From assembly GCF_004364125.1 (NCBI RefSeq), contig NZ_SNZV01000005.1, positions 62,001 to 126,000 of the forward strand: a DNA stretch of 64,000 bases. Direction: 5' to 3'. Source of the stretch: Sphingobacterium paludis. GTDB taxonomy: Bacteria > Bacteroidota > Bacteroidia > Sphingobacteriales > Sphingobacteriaceae. The notes below the pieces were generated by a model. It saw nothing but the letters and a program-made list of their open reading frames with translations, did no database searches and was not told the origin of the DNA. Shown here piece by piece: positions 1 through 8,957 of this stretch (position 1 is the stretch's first letter; the number at the start of each line of letters is the position of its first letter). The translations under genes were made by a program, and so were the position numbers.

Positions 1-421
1 CGGTACCCACCTTGTCGACGTTCGGTCCGAGGTTATCATTCATTTGCCCTTCATAACGATCACTGATCAGCGCGTAGGGAAGGATGCTACCATTTTGATC
101 AAGAAGCTGCTGCAGTCCTTGTGCTAGCTTTTGCTTGTTTCGTTTCTTACGAAGTTTAGGATCCGAATGCAGGTAGCGCGCGGCCCTGTCGTAATTCTCT
201 TGTGCTACTGCACTGATAAAGCCCGATACGGTGCCCCGCGGCGTGCGTCGGTTCAGTGAATCTGCTGGCCAGCTTGGTGCCGCCGGCGCCGACGCCGTAT
301 CAGCGGGTAATACCTGTGCTGAAGCACTATCCCAAGGTGCAAGTAGCAGCAGCGAGAAAAAGATAAGTAATATGTGGTTAAACGATAGATGTCTTTTAGA
401 AGTAAAAATGGAACACAGCAT
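1..421 (-). CDS. MscS-type mechanosensitive channel, N-terminal part (partial, runs off left edge)
   Basis: Reading the minus strand from an ATG at 421 gives an open frame to the window edge, about 140 residues. It starts with a basic segment, a hydrophobic stretch and an Ala-Ser-Ala-Gln signal-peptidase-like site near residue 37. Next come RTPRGTVSGF, then Ala-Ala-Arg-Tyr-Leu and a Leu-Arg-Lys-Lys-rich helix. This order is familiar from the periplasmic N-terminus of MscS-family channels, which relieve hypo-osmotic stress in the inner membrane. The pore and MscS beta domain lie outside the window, so the family call rests on the N-terminal pattern alone. A second, complete MscS-like gene lies at 37930. 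No TAnnTTTG box is visible upstream. Confidence 0.7.
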   Translation of the reverse strand, partial: MLCSIFTSKRHLSFNHILLIFFSLLLLAPWDSASAQVLPADTASAPAAPSWPADSLNRRTPRGTVSGFISAVAQENYDRAARYLHSDPKLRKKRNKQKLAQGLQQLLDQNGSILPYALISDRYEGQMNDNLGPNVDKVGT

Positions 422-675
422 GTATACGTAATTTATTAAATCTCTAATCGTTGCGAGATGGATTGAAAAATCGAAATGATGTTACTACTGTATTAAACCC
501 TTTTTTCAAGCATAAGTTTTCTGAGTTTCGGAATAAGGGATCGTACATTCATTATTCGGTTTACTTGCCGGTTTGACCCGCTACGCCCGACACGCTGCGA
601 AAATCAAAAAATAATTTTTATAGCGGAGAGAACGAACGTTATTTTTAATTGTCCTAAGGCTATACATAATTTCCT

Positions 676-2388
676 ATGAAAAAAGAATCATCTTTTACGC
701 GCTTGGCCATCGTTGGTGGTGGGCCAACGGCGTTGCTCCTATTGCGTAGATTGGTGGATATATATCGCGGAGAATTGGAAGTTATCATCTTTGAGAAGAC
801 GGATCGGGTAGGTGCAGGTATGCCCTACAGCAAGTGCGGTGCGAATGACGAACATATTACCAATATATCTGGGAATGAAATTCCGCAAGTGCTTGATCCT
901 TTGGAGGACTGGGTGACAGGTCTGCAAACGGAAACACTAGACCGTTTTCATCTTTCAGCGGCGCACTTTAATGCTTACAAGGCCTTGCCGAGGCTGCTTT
1001 TTGGCGATTACCTGGAATCGCAATTTAAGGAAGTGCTACAAGAGGCTAAGCAGCGCGGTATTACTGTTGACCTGCGTTTTAAAACGGAAGTGAAAGATAT
1101 ACACTATGCTGCTGGCGGATCGGTGACGCTTATATATAAAGGAGGCAAACAGCAAGTTGATAAAGTTGTGATCTGCACGGGCCACCATTGGCCGAAAAAG
1201 CTGGAAGGCAAGCAACCCAATTACTTTGACTCGCCCTACCCACCGTTTAAGCTAGCGAAATCAACTAACTATAATATTGCCGTTCGCGGCGCCTCCCTAA
1301 CCGCTATTGATGCTGTACGCACGCTTGCCCGAAACAACGGCTACTTTTATACGGATGCGGCCGGTGTGCGTCAATTTGAGCTCAGTTGTGTTTCGCCACG
1401 ATTTAAAATGACCTTGCATTCCAGAAATGGATTGCTACCCGCAGTACGCTTTCATTTGGACGATCCGCAGCTCGGGCGCAGCACATTGCTCCGTAAAGAT
1501 GAAATCGACCGGCTGTTAATCGATAATGACGGCTTCGTGCCTTTGGACTACGTCTATGAGCATGTGTTCCTACAAGGTATCCGCGAGAAGCAGCCTGAGC
1601 TATATGCATCGGTAAAGGGTTTACGTATGGAGGACTTCGTCGCGAAGATGTTGGAGCAACGGGGGAACAAAGATGCCTTCGCGCTGCTGCAATGGGAATA
1701 TGAGGAGGCTGCCACATCTATCGAACGTAGGGAGTCTATCCATTGGAAAGAACTATTGGCGGTACTAAGCTTTGCACTAAACTATCCAGCAAAATATTTC
1801 TCGGCCGAGGATATGCTTCGCCTGACATCCACGCTGAAACCGTTGATTAGTTTAATTATCGCTTTCGTTCCGCAAAAATCGGTCGAGGAGATTTTAGCTT
1901 TGCACCGCGCTGGCGTTCTAAATCTGGTGGATGTAGGCGATGATAGTCGGGTAGAGCCAAGTGGTTCGCGCGGGGTCGACTATTACTATACCGATCAGGA
2001 TGGCCAGGAAATAAGCAAGCACTTTGATATGTTTGTAGACTGCATTGGTCAGCCTGCACTGTCTTACACTAATTTTCCTTTTGGCGGTTTGAAGCAAGAC
2101 GATACCGTCGTACCTGCGAAAATACGATTTCGTGATCGTGAACGCGGCCAGCAATCCTTATCCGACGATTCAAAAGCGGTCCAAGTTGGGGTGGATGGCG
2201 AATACTACCTATCCGTGCCCGGCATAGCCATAAACGATAGCTTTCAGGTAACCGATGCCTACGGTGGATCCAATACGGCCATCTACCTTTTGGCGGTGCC
2301 ATTTATTGGTGGCTATAACCCCGATTATTCCGGTTTGGACTTTGCCGAAGAAGCGTCGCTACGCGTCGTCAATGCGCTGATGCTATAG
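676..2388 (+). CDS. FAD/NAD(P)-binding protein (HpnW/NAD_binding_9 type)
   Basis: 570 residues. The N-terminus has a dinucleotide-binding Rossmann fingerprint (IVGGGPTALLLLRRL, about residues 12-26) followed by an acidic end of beta-2 (IIFEK). A second glycine-containing segment near residues 205-215 (IAVRGASLTAIDAVRTL) would fit an NAD(P)-binding subdomain. This matches large FAD/NAD(P)-binding proteins of the NAD_binding_9 type. Their substrates are mostly unknown, and nothing here fixes one. No signal peptide, so it is likely cytoplasmic. It stands alone between a divergent MscS gene and a convergent lipoprotein gene. The ATG at 676 is the first in frame and gives the expected N-terminus. 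Confidence 0.8.
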   Translation: MKKESSFTRLAIVGGGPTALLLLRRLVDIYRGELEVIIFEKTDRVGAGMPYSKCGANDEHITNISGNEIPQVLDPLEDWVTGLQTETLDRFHLSAAHFNAYKALPRLLFGDYLESQFKEVLQEAKQRGITVDLRFKTEVKDIHYAAGGSVTLIYKGGKQQVDKVVICTGHHWPKKLEGKQPNYFDSPYPPFKLAKSTNYNIAVRGASLTAIDAVRTLARNNGYFYTDAAGVRQFELSCVSPRFKMTLHSRNGLLPAVRFHLDDPQLGRSTLLRKDEIDRLLIDNDGFVPLDYVYEHVFLQGIREKQPELYASVKGLRMEDFVAKMLEQRGNKDAFALLQWEYEEAATSIERRESIHWKELLAVLSFALNYPAKYFSAEDMLRLTSTLKPLISLIIAFVPQKSVEEILALHRAGVLNLVDVGDDSRVEPSGSRGVDYYYTDQDGQEISKHFDMFVDCIGQPALSYTNFPFGGLKQDDTVVPAKIRFRDRERGQQSLSDDSKAVQVGVDGEYYLSVPGIAINDSFQVTDAYGGSNTAIYLLAVPFIGGYNPDYSGLDFAEEASLRVVNALML

Positions 2389-2486
2389 GGCAGATGAAAC
2401 AAGCTGTCATGTAGGTCGGCTATGCCTTAGGGCTCAACGAATGCCTTAATATAGTATCGGCACAGTGGCTAACCACGCATAGCTCA

Positions 2487-3083
2487 TTAAAAGCTGTGCG
2501 TGGTTACTTGCTGGCCTGTTGGCCAATACGTGTTGAGGATCGAGCCTGGGGCTGTACCACTTTTGCTGATTAAGGATGGATTACCCGGATAGCTCTTTAA
2601 TTCTGTTTGATAGCTCAGGTAAATGTAGTTTCGGGGCTTTCCGGCTTGATCAAGGTCGCCCTCCAATGCAAGGTCATGCCAACCATTGGTTTTGCGCGGG
2701 ACAACATAAAATGGGGGCGTAGTGACCGTAAATTTAGTGTTTAGCGAATAATCACTGTTGAGCAGAAAAAAAGTGCATCCACCGGTGCCGCAGAAATAAC
2801 GGCTTTCCGGTTTAACAAGGTATTCGGCTTTGCCATCAGCATTCAGGTCAACCGCATAGAAGCTGAAATTCCGGTCATCCTTCTCCATAATAGCTAAGTC
2901 GACCTCCAGCTCTTTTTGTAAAAAGCTGCGAACACTTTGTAAAGTCGAATCCGGAACAACGAGAATAGTAGTGGGCGAAGTGGAGTCTGTTTGCGCTTTT
3001 GACCTGTCATGTTTCTCACTCTTACCTACGCAGGCCGAGCAAAGCAGGAAGGCAGCCATTAGATGGATATAATTCCGTTTCAT
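2487..3083 (-). CDS. hypothetical lipoprotein with EF-hand-like loop
   Basis: 198 residues. The N-terminus is a lipoprotein signal (lipobox Leu-Leu-Cys-Ser-Ala-Cys, modified Cys near residue 18). The central part has a loop reading D-L-N-A-D-G-K-A-E, which resembles a DxNxDGxxE calcium-binding loop such as those in dockerin or VCBS-type repeats. It is followed by a Cys-Gly-Thr-Gly-Gly-Cys segment that could form a disulfide or metal site. I do not recognise the family further. It is transcribed convergently with the FAD protein, with 98 bases between the stop codons. Periplasmic or outer-membrane location is inferred from the lipobox. Confidence 0.7.
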   Translation of the reverse strand: MKRNYIHLMAAFLLCSACVGKSEKHDRSKAQTDSTSPTTILVVPDSTLQSVRSFLQKELEVDLAIMEKDDRNFSFYAVDLNADGKAEYLVKPESRYFCGTGGCTFFLLNSDYSLNTKFTVTTPPFYVVPRKTNGWHDLALEGDLDQAGKPRNYIYLSYQTELKSYPGNPSLISKSGTAPGSILNTYWPTGQQVTTHSF

Positions 3084-3441
3084 ATTTAATTTTTGAAAGA
3101 TGTAAACACGATCACGTTTCGGTGTCTCCGTACATATTAACTTCGATGATACGAAAACAATAATATATTGCGTAAGGTAAACAGTATTTGCAAAATCACA
3201 TCTATCTATTTAGATTATATTTTGTTTAAATTAAATTTTGTAGATCGATTTCGACATACTGGGATGTCAGCGATAAGGCGCGAAATGTTTCATAGGTGCC
3301 ATGAAGCGGGATATGAATAGCATAGATAACGACGACTTTAATGCTGAGTGGAAGGATTTCTGATAGAAAGTTCATTTTTTTTTACAAATAGGGTGTGCTT
3401 TACGTATATTTGGCCATCATTGTTTAATCAACTAAACAGAT
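3084..3441. other. AT-rich intergenic region, divergent promoters
   Basis: 358 bases between the divergent lipoprotein gene at 3083 and the copper operon. Apart from the TAnnTTTG box at 3405-3412 I see no gene, RNA or repeat. The T-run at about 3374-3383 lies just upstream of that box. Confidence 0.6.
3405..3412 (+). promoter_or_regulatory. Bacteroidota -7 box (TATATTTG) for the copper operon
   Basis: TATATTTG matches the Bacteroidota sigma-A -7 consensus TAnnTTTG exactly. It would place the transcript start near 3419, about 20-25 bases upstream of the first gene of the operon. A clear -33 TTTG is not visible; the expected position is T-rich. Copper or iron regulation is plausible but no operator could be identified. 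Confidence 0.5.
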
Positions 3442-3813
3442 TTGAGGGCAGTTTTCACATATTTTCTATTAGCCGCACTGACTTTGCAGTCCTTCTACCG
3501 CATTGTCATGACGATAGATTATCAGCTGCATTTGCCCGACTATCTAGCCAAATGTATCAATCTCGATAAACCACAACTCCATTGTGATGGCCAATGTGCA
3601 CTGATGAAAAAAATCAAAGACGGGGAGAAGAAACAGGCGCAGAAAAACCTTCTTGTTTTCGAATATAGTGCTCTTTATCTGCACAACGATGCTGTTGATT
3701 TTACTTCCGAAAATCGGGAAACGTTCTTGTCAACGCCTTACTTTACGCATGGATTGTCTTCCTATGTATTTACCCCTAATACCTTTCTCTTCCGTCCGCC
3801 CATTGCGGCCTAA
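3442..3813 (+). CDS. small Cys-containing single-pass membrane protein, copper operon
   Basis: 123 residues from a TTG start at 3442. TTG is chosen because it precedes the hydrophobic N-terminal segment (residues 2-15, signal or anchor) and no in-frame ATG lies nearby. The conserved-looking core is Cys38, Cys48, Cys52 and Met55 in CINLDKPQLHCDGQCALMKK, a possible thiol/thioether metal site facing the periplasm. I recall similar short proteins next to metal-type TonB receptors in Bacteroidota, but their function is unknown. It is the first gene of the run leading to the FixH-like lipoprotein, the receptor, MbnP and MbnH. A role in handling Cu is inferred from that context only. Confidence 0.65.
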   Translation: MRAVFTYFLLAALTLQSFYRIVMTIDYQLHLPDYLAKCINLDKPQLHCDGQCALMKKIKDGEKKQAQKNLLVFEYSALYLHNDAVDFTSENRETFLSTPYFTHGLSSYVFTPNTFLFRPPIAA

Positions 3814-4004
3814 AGCCCTCTTCGGAAGCACGATTTAGCACTTTCTGTATACCATTTTATTAAAGTAATTGACGTATGCACGCCTTTGCGCGGCTACCTG
3901 TTTTTACACCATACTTGGCAAAACGGCTACATCGGTATCTGTTCAAATCGGTTTTAAGCTTCCGCTGCAACGTAAACTATTTTCTACGACGTATTTTTTC
4001 TACC

Positions 4005-4919
4005 ATGAAAGGAACCCTATGTTGCATGCTAGCGATATGCTTAGCTATCGCTTCCTGCACAAAAGATAAAACAGACTACGAAGCCGAACTGGACGACAGT
4101 GTTATTGAACATGTCGAGTTTCAAGAGGCGGTAACCATCAGTAGCGAAGGTTACAACATTCGTGTGGAAGCCCTAAACGGAACATTTTACAAAGGATATA
4201 ATGAGGTTCGTCTGCAGGTCACGAACGCTTCGGGCAGTGTGGAACACGATATTTCCGCAGTAACTTTCCTGCCCATCAACATGGCTTCCGATGGCAGGGA
4301 AAACACCTGTCCGCATCAGCATACCTTACTTTACCATGCGGAACAGGACTATTTTTCAGGCTATGCAGTGTTTACGGAAACATCGGAAAACGTGCATGTA
4401 TGGGAACTGCAGATCAGCCTTACGGTAGCTGGCAAAACATCGACGGCACGTCAAGCCATCACGGTACGGCCCCAAGTAAATAAAAATTTAAGCATGACGA
4501 GTTTCGTGGGCAACGACAACGCGCAATACGTAATAGCGCTTGTCGGTCCGCAGAAACCTACGGTTTCGGAAAACGAACTTCTGGCGGGCATCTACAAGTA
4601 CAACGAGCCGAATGCCGCTTCTGCGAATCGGCTGGAATTTGCCTACACGCCTGTAAATGGTTACACCTTACAATTGGATCCGAGAATGCCGGAACCGTCG
4701 ATGGGCAATCATTCTTCGCCCAATAATAAAGACCTGCTGCAACAGGCCAATGGGCTGTATCGCGGCATTGTGAACTATACCATGACCGGCAACTGGACGC
4801 TGAACTTCATTATGCTGAACGATAAGGGGCAAATCATAAAAGGTACGGTGGTGCCGGGCGATTTCACACCGGGCGTAGTAGGCGTGAAGAGTGCGTTGCA
4901 TATCGATATCCTATTCTAA
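4005..4919 (+). CDS. lipoprotein with two FixH/YtkA-like metal-binding domains
   Basis: 304 residues from ATG 4005, preferred over the longer frame from 3876 because it starts a proper lipoprotein signal (lipobox Ala-Ile-Ala-Ser-Cys, Cys18). Residues about 40-155 look like a FixH/YtkA-type beta-sandwich with the loop Met93...Cys102-Pro-His-Gln-His106, then Gly-Tyr-Ala-Val-Phe and a conserved Trp. Residues about 205-300 repeat the pattern with Met228, Met233, His236 and Trp263. Met/His loops of this kind often bind copper. The stop codon overlaps the receptor start by one base (TAATG), indicating translational coupling. A role as periplasmic or surface Cu-binding partner of the receptor is inference. 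Confidence 0.7.
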   Translation: MKGTLCCMLAICLAIASCTKDKTDYEAELDDSVIEHVEFQEAVTISSEGYNIRVEALNGTFYKGYNEVRLQVTNASGSVEHDISAVTFLPINMASDGRENTCPHQHTLLYHAEQDYFSGYAVFTETSENVHVWELQISLTVAGKTSTARQAITVRPQVNKNLSMTSFVGNDNAQYVIALVGPQKPTVSENELLAGIYKYNEPNAASANRLEFAYTPVNGYTLQLDPRMPEPSMGNHSSPNNKDLLQQANGLYRGIVNYTMTGNWTLNFIMLNDKGQIIKGTVVPGDFTPGVVGVKSALHIDILF

Positions 4920-6898
4920 TGCTGATGAAAAGATTAACGCTCAGTTCGCTTTTGCTGTTGATTTGCATCAAAGCTGTTGCGCAGACCGACAGTACCACGC
5001 ATATAGAAGCCGTGACCGTACGGGGCAAGGCTAAAAAAAAGATGGAAACGGATATGAAAATATCGGTTTCCGTAGACGAATTTTTAGCGTCCTCGGAAAG
5101 CATTAGTTTTATCAAACGTGGTGCATATGCTTGGGAGCCTTTGCTTAATAACATGGGCATGGAACGATCAAACTTAACGATTGATGGTATGCACATTTTC
5201 GGTGCCTGTACAGACAAAATGGATCCGATTACTTCTTATTTGGAAGTCAATAACCTCGCTACCGTCGACATCGCATCCGGACAGTCCGGAAATATGCATG
5301 GGGCAACAGTAGGTGGCAGTATTGACCTGAAGCGCAGAAATACGGCCTTTGCCGAGCGACCGACTTGGTCTGGAGCCTATCAAACCGGATTTGAGTTTAA
5401 CAACAAGCAGGTTTTTAACCTAGGAAATGTGTCGTTTGCCGATCAGCGATTTGTGTTTGATGGAAGCGCTTCCTTTCGGAAGGCCGGGAATTACAGCGAC
5501 GGCCTCGGCAATGAGGTGCGTCATTCCCAATATACTAAGCTTAACAGCGCCGTAGGTATGGCCTATAAAACAGGGCGGCTATCCTCGGTAAGAGTGGACG
5601 CCATTTTTGACCAAGCCAAAGACGTCGGATTTCCGGCGCTACCGATGGATCTATGGCTTTCCCGCGCCTTAATTACCTCAGCGGCATACAAACAACTTTT
5701 TGACGACGGTATTGTGAAAGCCTGGGATTCTAAAGTATACTACAATGCGGTGGAGCATTACATGGATGATACCACACGCCCGGAAAACCTCGTGCATATG
5801 GACATGCCCGGCTGGAGCACAACGTACGGTTTGCTGAGTAATTTGCAGCTCCAACGCGGACGCTATTCTTCAGAAGTGCAGCTCAATATCTACGACAATG
5901 TATCGATCGCGGAAATGCGGATGTACCCGCAAGACCGCAGTAACCGAACGATGTTTGCCTACAGCTGGCCTTGGGTGACCACACGCTATGCTGGTCTGTC
6001 GCTCGATAATAATTGGGCGCTGTCCGATAAGAGCCAGGTCAACCTGGGTGGATCGTTAGGCCTACATTATAATCGATCAAAATATGTCGAATTTAACAGG
6101 ATCTTTCATCCGGGCGCACCGCAAGAGAAGACGCGTGCGTTGCCCAGTATCCATGCCAGCTACCAGCTGCAGCTTAACCATATCCACTTTTCTGCCGGAA
6201 CAGGGTATGGGCATCGCGCGCCATCCGTCTCTGAGGGGTACGGCTATTATATCTACAACAGCTTCGACCGCTATGACTATATCGGTAACCCAGACTTGAA
6301 TAACGAAGTGTCCTATGAGGTGAATGCCAGTGTAGGTTATCGAAAGGAAAAGTTTGGGATCGATGTAAAGGCTAACTATTTTCATATCGATCAGTATATC
6401 ATCGGCCGGATTTTGAGTTTGGGTAGCCCGATGAATTACCAATCCGTGGGGGTAAAAGGCTATACCTCCCTAGATTATGCCACACTATTCAATGTATCCA
6501 TAAAGGGCGATTACCATCTGTCGCATAACGTGCATTGGAACGCGTTGCTAACCTATGCCCGGGGGCAGGACGACCGCGGTGGGAACCTGCCGTTTATACG
6601 CCCATTGAGTTACCAAACTGCGCTGCATTATTCGCGGAAAAAATTAGGTATACAAACATCCCTAAACAGAGATTTTGCACAGGCACATTTCAGCCCTGAG
6701 TTTGGCGAAGACCGCACAGCGGCCTATACCATATGGAATGTCTCTGCAGATTATCGGTTTGCTTTTAAGCCCTGTACAGCGACCATTCAGGTAGGCGTAG
6801 AGAATATAGGGAATACCTATTACAGTACCTATGCGGATTGGGGAAACATCCCACGAATGGGGCGCAATATATTCACCTCGTTGAAGGTCAATTTCTAA
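4919..6898 (+). CDS. OprC/NosA-like TonB-dependent copper receptor
   Basis: 659 residues: signal peptide (cleavage near AVA-QT, residue 21), TonB-box-like EAVTVRG (30-36), plug domain with a short GACTDKMDP segment, then a 22-strand-type barrel ending in an aromatic residue (KVNF). In OprC of Pseudomonas aeruginosa, copper is held by a CxxxM motif in the plug and an HxM motif. Here the matching residues are Cys97/Met101 in FGACTDKMDP and His280/Met282 in EHYMDD. There is no carboxypeptidase-like N-terminal domain, unlike most Bacteroidota receptors in this window. It is coupled to the FixH-like lipoprotein and followed 71 bases later by MbnP. Copper as the cargo is well supported by motif plus context; Zn or another metal is not excluded. 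Confidence 0.85.
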   Translation: MLMKRLTLSSLLLLICIKAVAQTDSTTHIEAVTVRGKAKKKMETDMKISVSVDEFLASSESISFIKRGAYAWEPLLNNMGMERSNLTIDGMHIFGACTDKMDPITSYLEVNNLATVDIASGQSGNMHGATVGGSIDLKRRNTAFAERPTWSGAYQTGFEFNNKQVFNLGNVSFADQRFVFDGSASFRKAGNYSDGLGNEVRHSQYTKLNSAVGMAYKTGRLSSVRVDAIFDQAKDVGFPALPMDLWLSRALITSAAYKQLFDDGIVKAWDSKVYYNAVEHYMDDTTRPENLVHMDMPGWSTTYGLLSNLQLQRGRYSSEVQLNIYDNVSIAEMRMYPQDRSNRTMFAYSWPWVTTRYAGLSLDNNWALSDKSQVNLGGSLGLHYNRSKYVEFNRIFHPGAPQEKTRALPSIHASYQLQLNHIHFSAGTGYGHRAPSVSEGYGYYIYNSFDRYDYIGNPDLNNEVSYEVNASVGYRKEKFGIDVKANYFHIDQYIIGRILSLGSPMNYQSVGVKGYTSLDYATLFNVSIKGDYHLSHNVHWNALLTYARGQDDRGGNLPFIRPLSYQTALHYSRKKLGIQTSLNRDFAQAHFSPEFGEDRTAAYTIWNVSADYRFAFKPCTATIQVGVENIGNTYYSTYADWGNIPRMGRNIFTSLKVNF

Positions 6899-6969
6899 GT
6901 GAAAAACTATGCTTTATTCTGATACTACTTATAAAAAACTATAATCATACAACTTCAAACACACACACG

Positions 6970-7836
6970 ATGAAAAATTTAAAAAACTGTCTTGTCTTAT
7001 CCTTGTGCACCCTAGCACTAGTAGCCTGTAACAAAAATGATGAGGGTAGCGTTGCCAACAACTTGGAATTGCAGTTCCAAAATACGTTCAAAGAGCAGAC
7101 CATTGTTTTGGGTGATGCGAATGCCGGATCAGCCACAAAAAATACATCCGCCAATGGGCAGGTTCACCACTTCTCCGAGCTGAAATATGTACTAAGTAAC
7201 ATCCGTTTAGTCAAAGCGGATGGGATGGAGGTTCCTTACCACATCAATGATCTGGATAAAGGAGCCACGGTTATCGATCAGGCAAAGCCAGCTTCCCTGT
7301 TTTACGTGCTGAGCAATGTGCCAGCTGCTGCATATAAACAGCTGAAATTTGGTTTGGGTGTAAAAACGGATTTAAATACACTGGATCAGCTGCGCTTCCC
7401 GACATTCTATAACACGGCCGGGGCCAATGATACCAAGATGATGTGGGAGTGGGGAACAGGATACCGCTTCACAAAAATAGAAGGCTTCTATGATACGGAT
7501 AACAAGCCCCTTTCCATTCATACGGGCAGTACCGTGGCAGGCCCTGAAGGCAATTATACGCAAGGGGTGGATGCCTACCGCGAGATTACCTTGGATTTAA
7601 CGACGCCTGCACAGGTGGGGGCAAGGGCACCTCGAATTACGATTAAAGCTGATTTTGACAAGCTATTAAGCGGAAAAACGAATACGATCACCTTGTCCAC
7701 CGGCAGCACGTCAAATGATAATGCCACACCAAACATACATACGGCCGTACAGATGCTAAAATTTGTGGATAATTTAGGCGGAAATGGCGTTAACGATCTT
7801 TCTGGAATCTTTTCGGTTAGCAAGGTAGATAATTAA
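6970..7836 (+). CDS. mbnP-like: MbnP-like copper-binding lipoprotein
   Basis: 288 residues from ATG 6970, chosen because it begins a lipoprotein signal (Leu-Val-Ala-Cys, Cys20). The order of motifs is that of MbnP: a first strand LELQFQN, His66-His67-Phe before a KYVLSNIRL strand, and the signature Met-Met-Trp159-Glu-Trp161 followed by GTGYRFTKIEG, then His184 in SIHTG. In methanotrophs, MbnH oxidises a tryptophan of MbnP to kynurenine, which helps make a Cu(I) site. Trp159/Trp161 are the natural candidates here, but the exact residue cannot be assigned without alignment. The next gene is an MbnH-like enzyme. No methanobactin precursor or synthesis gene is present in the window. Confidence 0.88.
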   Translation: MKNLKNCLVLSLCTLALVACNKNDEGSVANNLELQFQNTFKEQTIVLGDANAGSATKNTSANGQVHHFSELKYVLSNIRLVKADGMEVPYHINDLDKGATVIDQAKPASLFYVLSNVPAAAYKQLKFGLGVKTDLNTLDQLRFPTFYNTAGANDTKMMWEWGTGYRFTKIEGFYDTDNKPLSIHTGSTVAGPEGNYTQGVDAYREITLDLTTPAQVGARAPRITIKADFDKLLSGKTNTITLSTGSTSNDNATPNIHTAVQMLKFVDNLGGNGVNDLSGIFSVSKVDN

Positions 7837-7922
7837 TAACAGATGACGAGCTTGTCTAGAATGACGTGATCTTCCATACCCACTATCTTTTAGATAAGCT
7901 CGTTTTCTTAACCTGTATCACG

Positions 7923-8957
7923 ATGAAATCAAGCTTAAAAAATAGCGTCGGTATCATGGCCTTCATATTCTTGCTTTGTGGCTGTGAAAAACAAGAGGAC
8001 GACGAAGGCTTTCGTTTCGAGAACCTGGAGCTTGCTTTTGAACAGCCCACAGATTTCCCAGCATTGAACAACGCATTTTATGCGAATAAGCCCACGCAAT
8101 ATGGGGTAGTATTAGGCGAGCGCTTATTCAACGAACCCAAATTCAGCGGCGACAATACGATCTCCTGCGCGAGCTGCCACAACCCATCGCGTGCATTTGC
8201 CGACGACAAGGCCAAAGCAATAGGAATCGGTAATCGTGTCGGACTGCGGAACACGCCCCCCATACAAAATATGGCCTTTATGCAGTTTTACAATTGGGAT
8301 GGAAATATCCTCGAGTTGGAAAAACAGCCTTTGGTACCCATCATTACCCATGAAGAGATGGCGTCCTCAATTTTGGAAGTCATTGGTAAGTTGGAGCAGG
8401 TACCCACATACCGGGAATTATTTCGTAAAGCTTTTGGCGATAATGAAATTACCCCCGAAAGAATCTACCGAAGTTTAGCACAATACGAATATACACTGAT
8501 CTCGGCTAACAGTAAGTATGATCGGGTAAAGCGGCGGGAAGGCGAACAATTTACGGAAGCAGAGGCCGAAGGCTACCGCATATTTCAACAGAAATGTGCG
8601 AGTTGCCATGCAACTGAACTCTTTTCAGATCAAAGTTTTAGAAATGTCGGCTTTCCGGTCAATTCTGATACGCAGGAAGCGGGCCGTGCTCGTGTTACAG
8701 GATTGGCAGCCGACTACATGCGTTTTCGAGTACCCTCGTTGAGGAACATTGCCTATACCGCGCCCTATGGCAGCTTTGGGCAATTTGCAACCTTGAGGGA
8801 TGTTTTGGACTACTTCGATAAAGGCGTGCTGGACGCAGAAAATTTGGATCCACTCTTAAAGGCAAATGGCAACCGTATTCCGCTCAGCGAGAAGGAGAAG
8901 TCTGCGATACTTGTCTTTTTGGAAACCCTAAGTGATGAGCAATTTATTGGCAAATAA
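7923..8957 (+). CDS. mbnH-like: MbnH-like di-haem cytochrome c peroxidase family enzyme
   Basis: 344 residues from ATG 7923, chosen for its lipoprotein signal (Leu-Leu-Cys-Gly-Cys, Cys21). Two c-type haem sites are seen: CASCH at 82-86 and CASCH at 225-229. Between them lie the conserved NWDG (Trp125) and the LxxQPLVPI/EM segment of the bacterial di-haem peroxidase/MauG superfamily. Partnered with MbnP, this subfamily acts as a tryptophan-modifying enzyme rather than a peroxide scavenger. It is the last gene of the operon, 86 bases after MbnP. Maturation needs cytochrome c assembly genes, which are not in this window. Ordinary cytochrome c peroxidase is the alternative, less likely given the neighbour. 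Confidence 0.85.
   Translation: MKSSLKNSVGIMAFIFLLCGCEKQEDDEGFRFENLELAFEQPTDFPALNNAFYANKPTQYGVVLGERLFNEPKFSGDNTISCASCHNPSRAFADDKAKAIGIGNRVGLRNTPPIQNMAFMQFYNWDGNILELEKQPLVPIITHEEMASSILEVIGKLEQVPTYRELFRKAFGDNEITPERIYRSLAQYEYTLISANSKYDRVKRREGEQFTEAEAEGYRIFQQKCASCHATELFSDQSFRNVGFPVNSDTQEAGRARVTGLAADYMRFRVPSLRNIAYTAPYGSFGQFATLRDVLDYFDKGVLDAENLDPLLKANGNRIPLSEKEKSAILVFLETLSDEQFIGK

Noticed and set aside
231..431. 66-residue plus-strand frame at the left edge
   Set aside because: It is antisense to the MscS-type partial gene, which has a signal peptide and recognisable family pattern.
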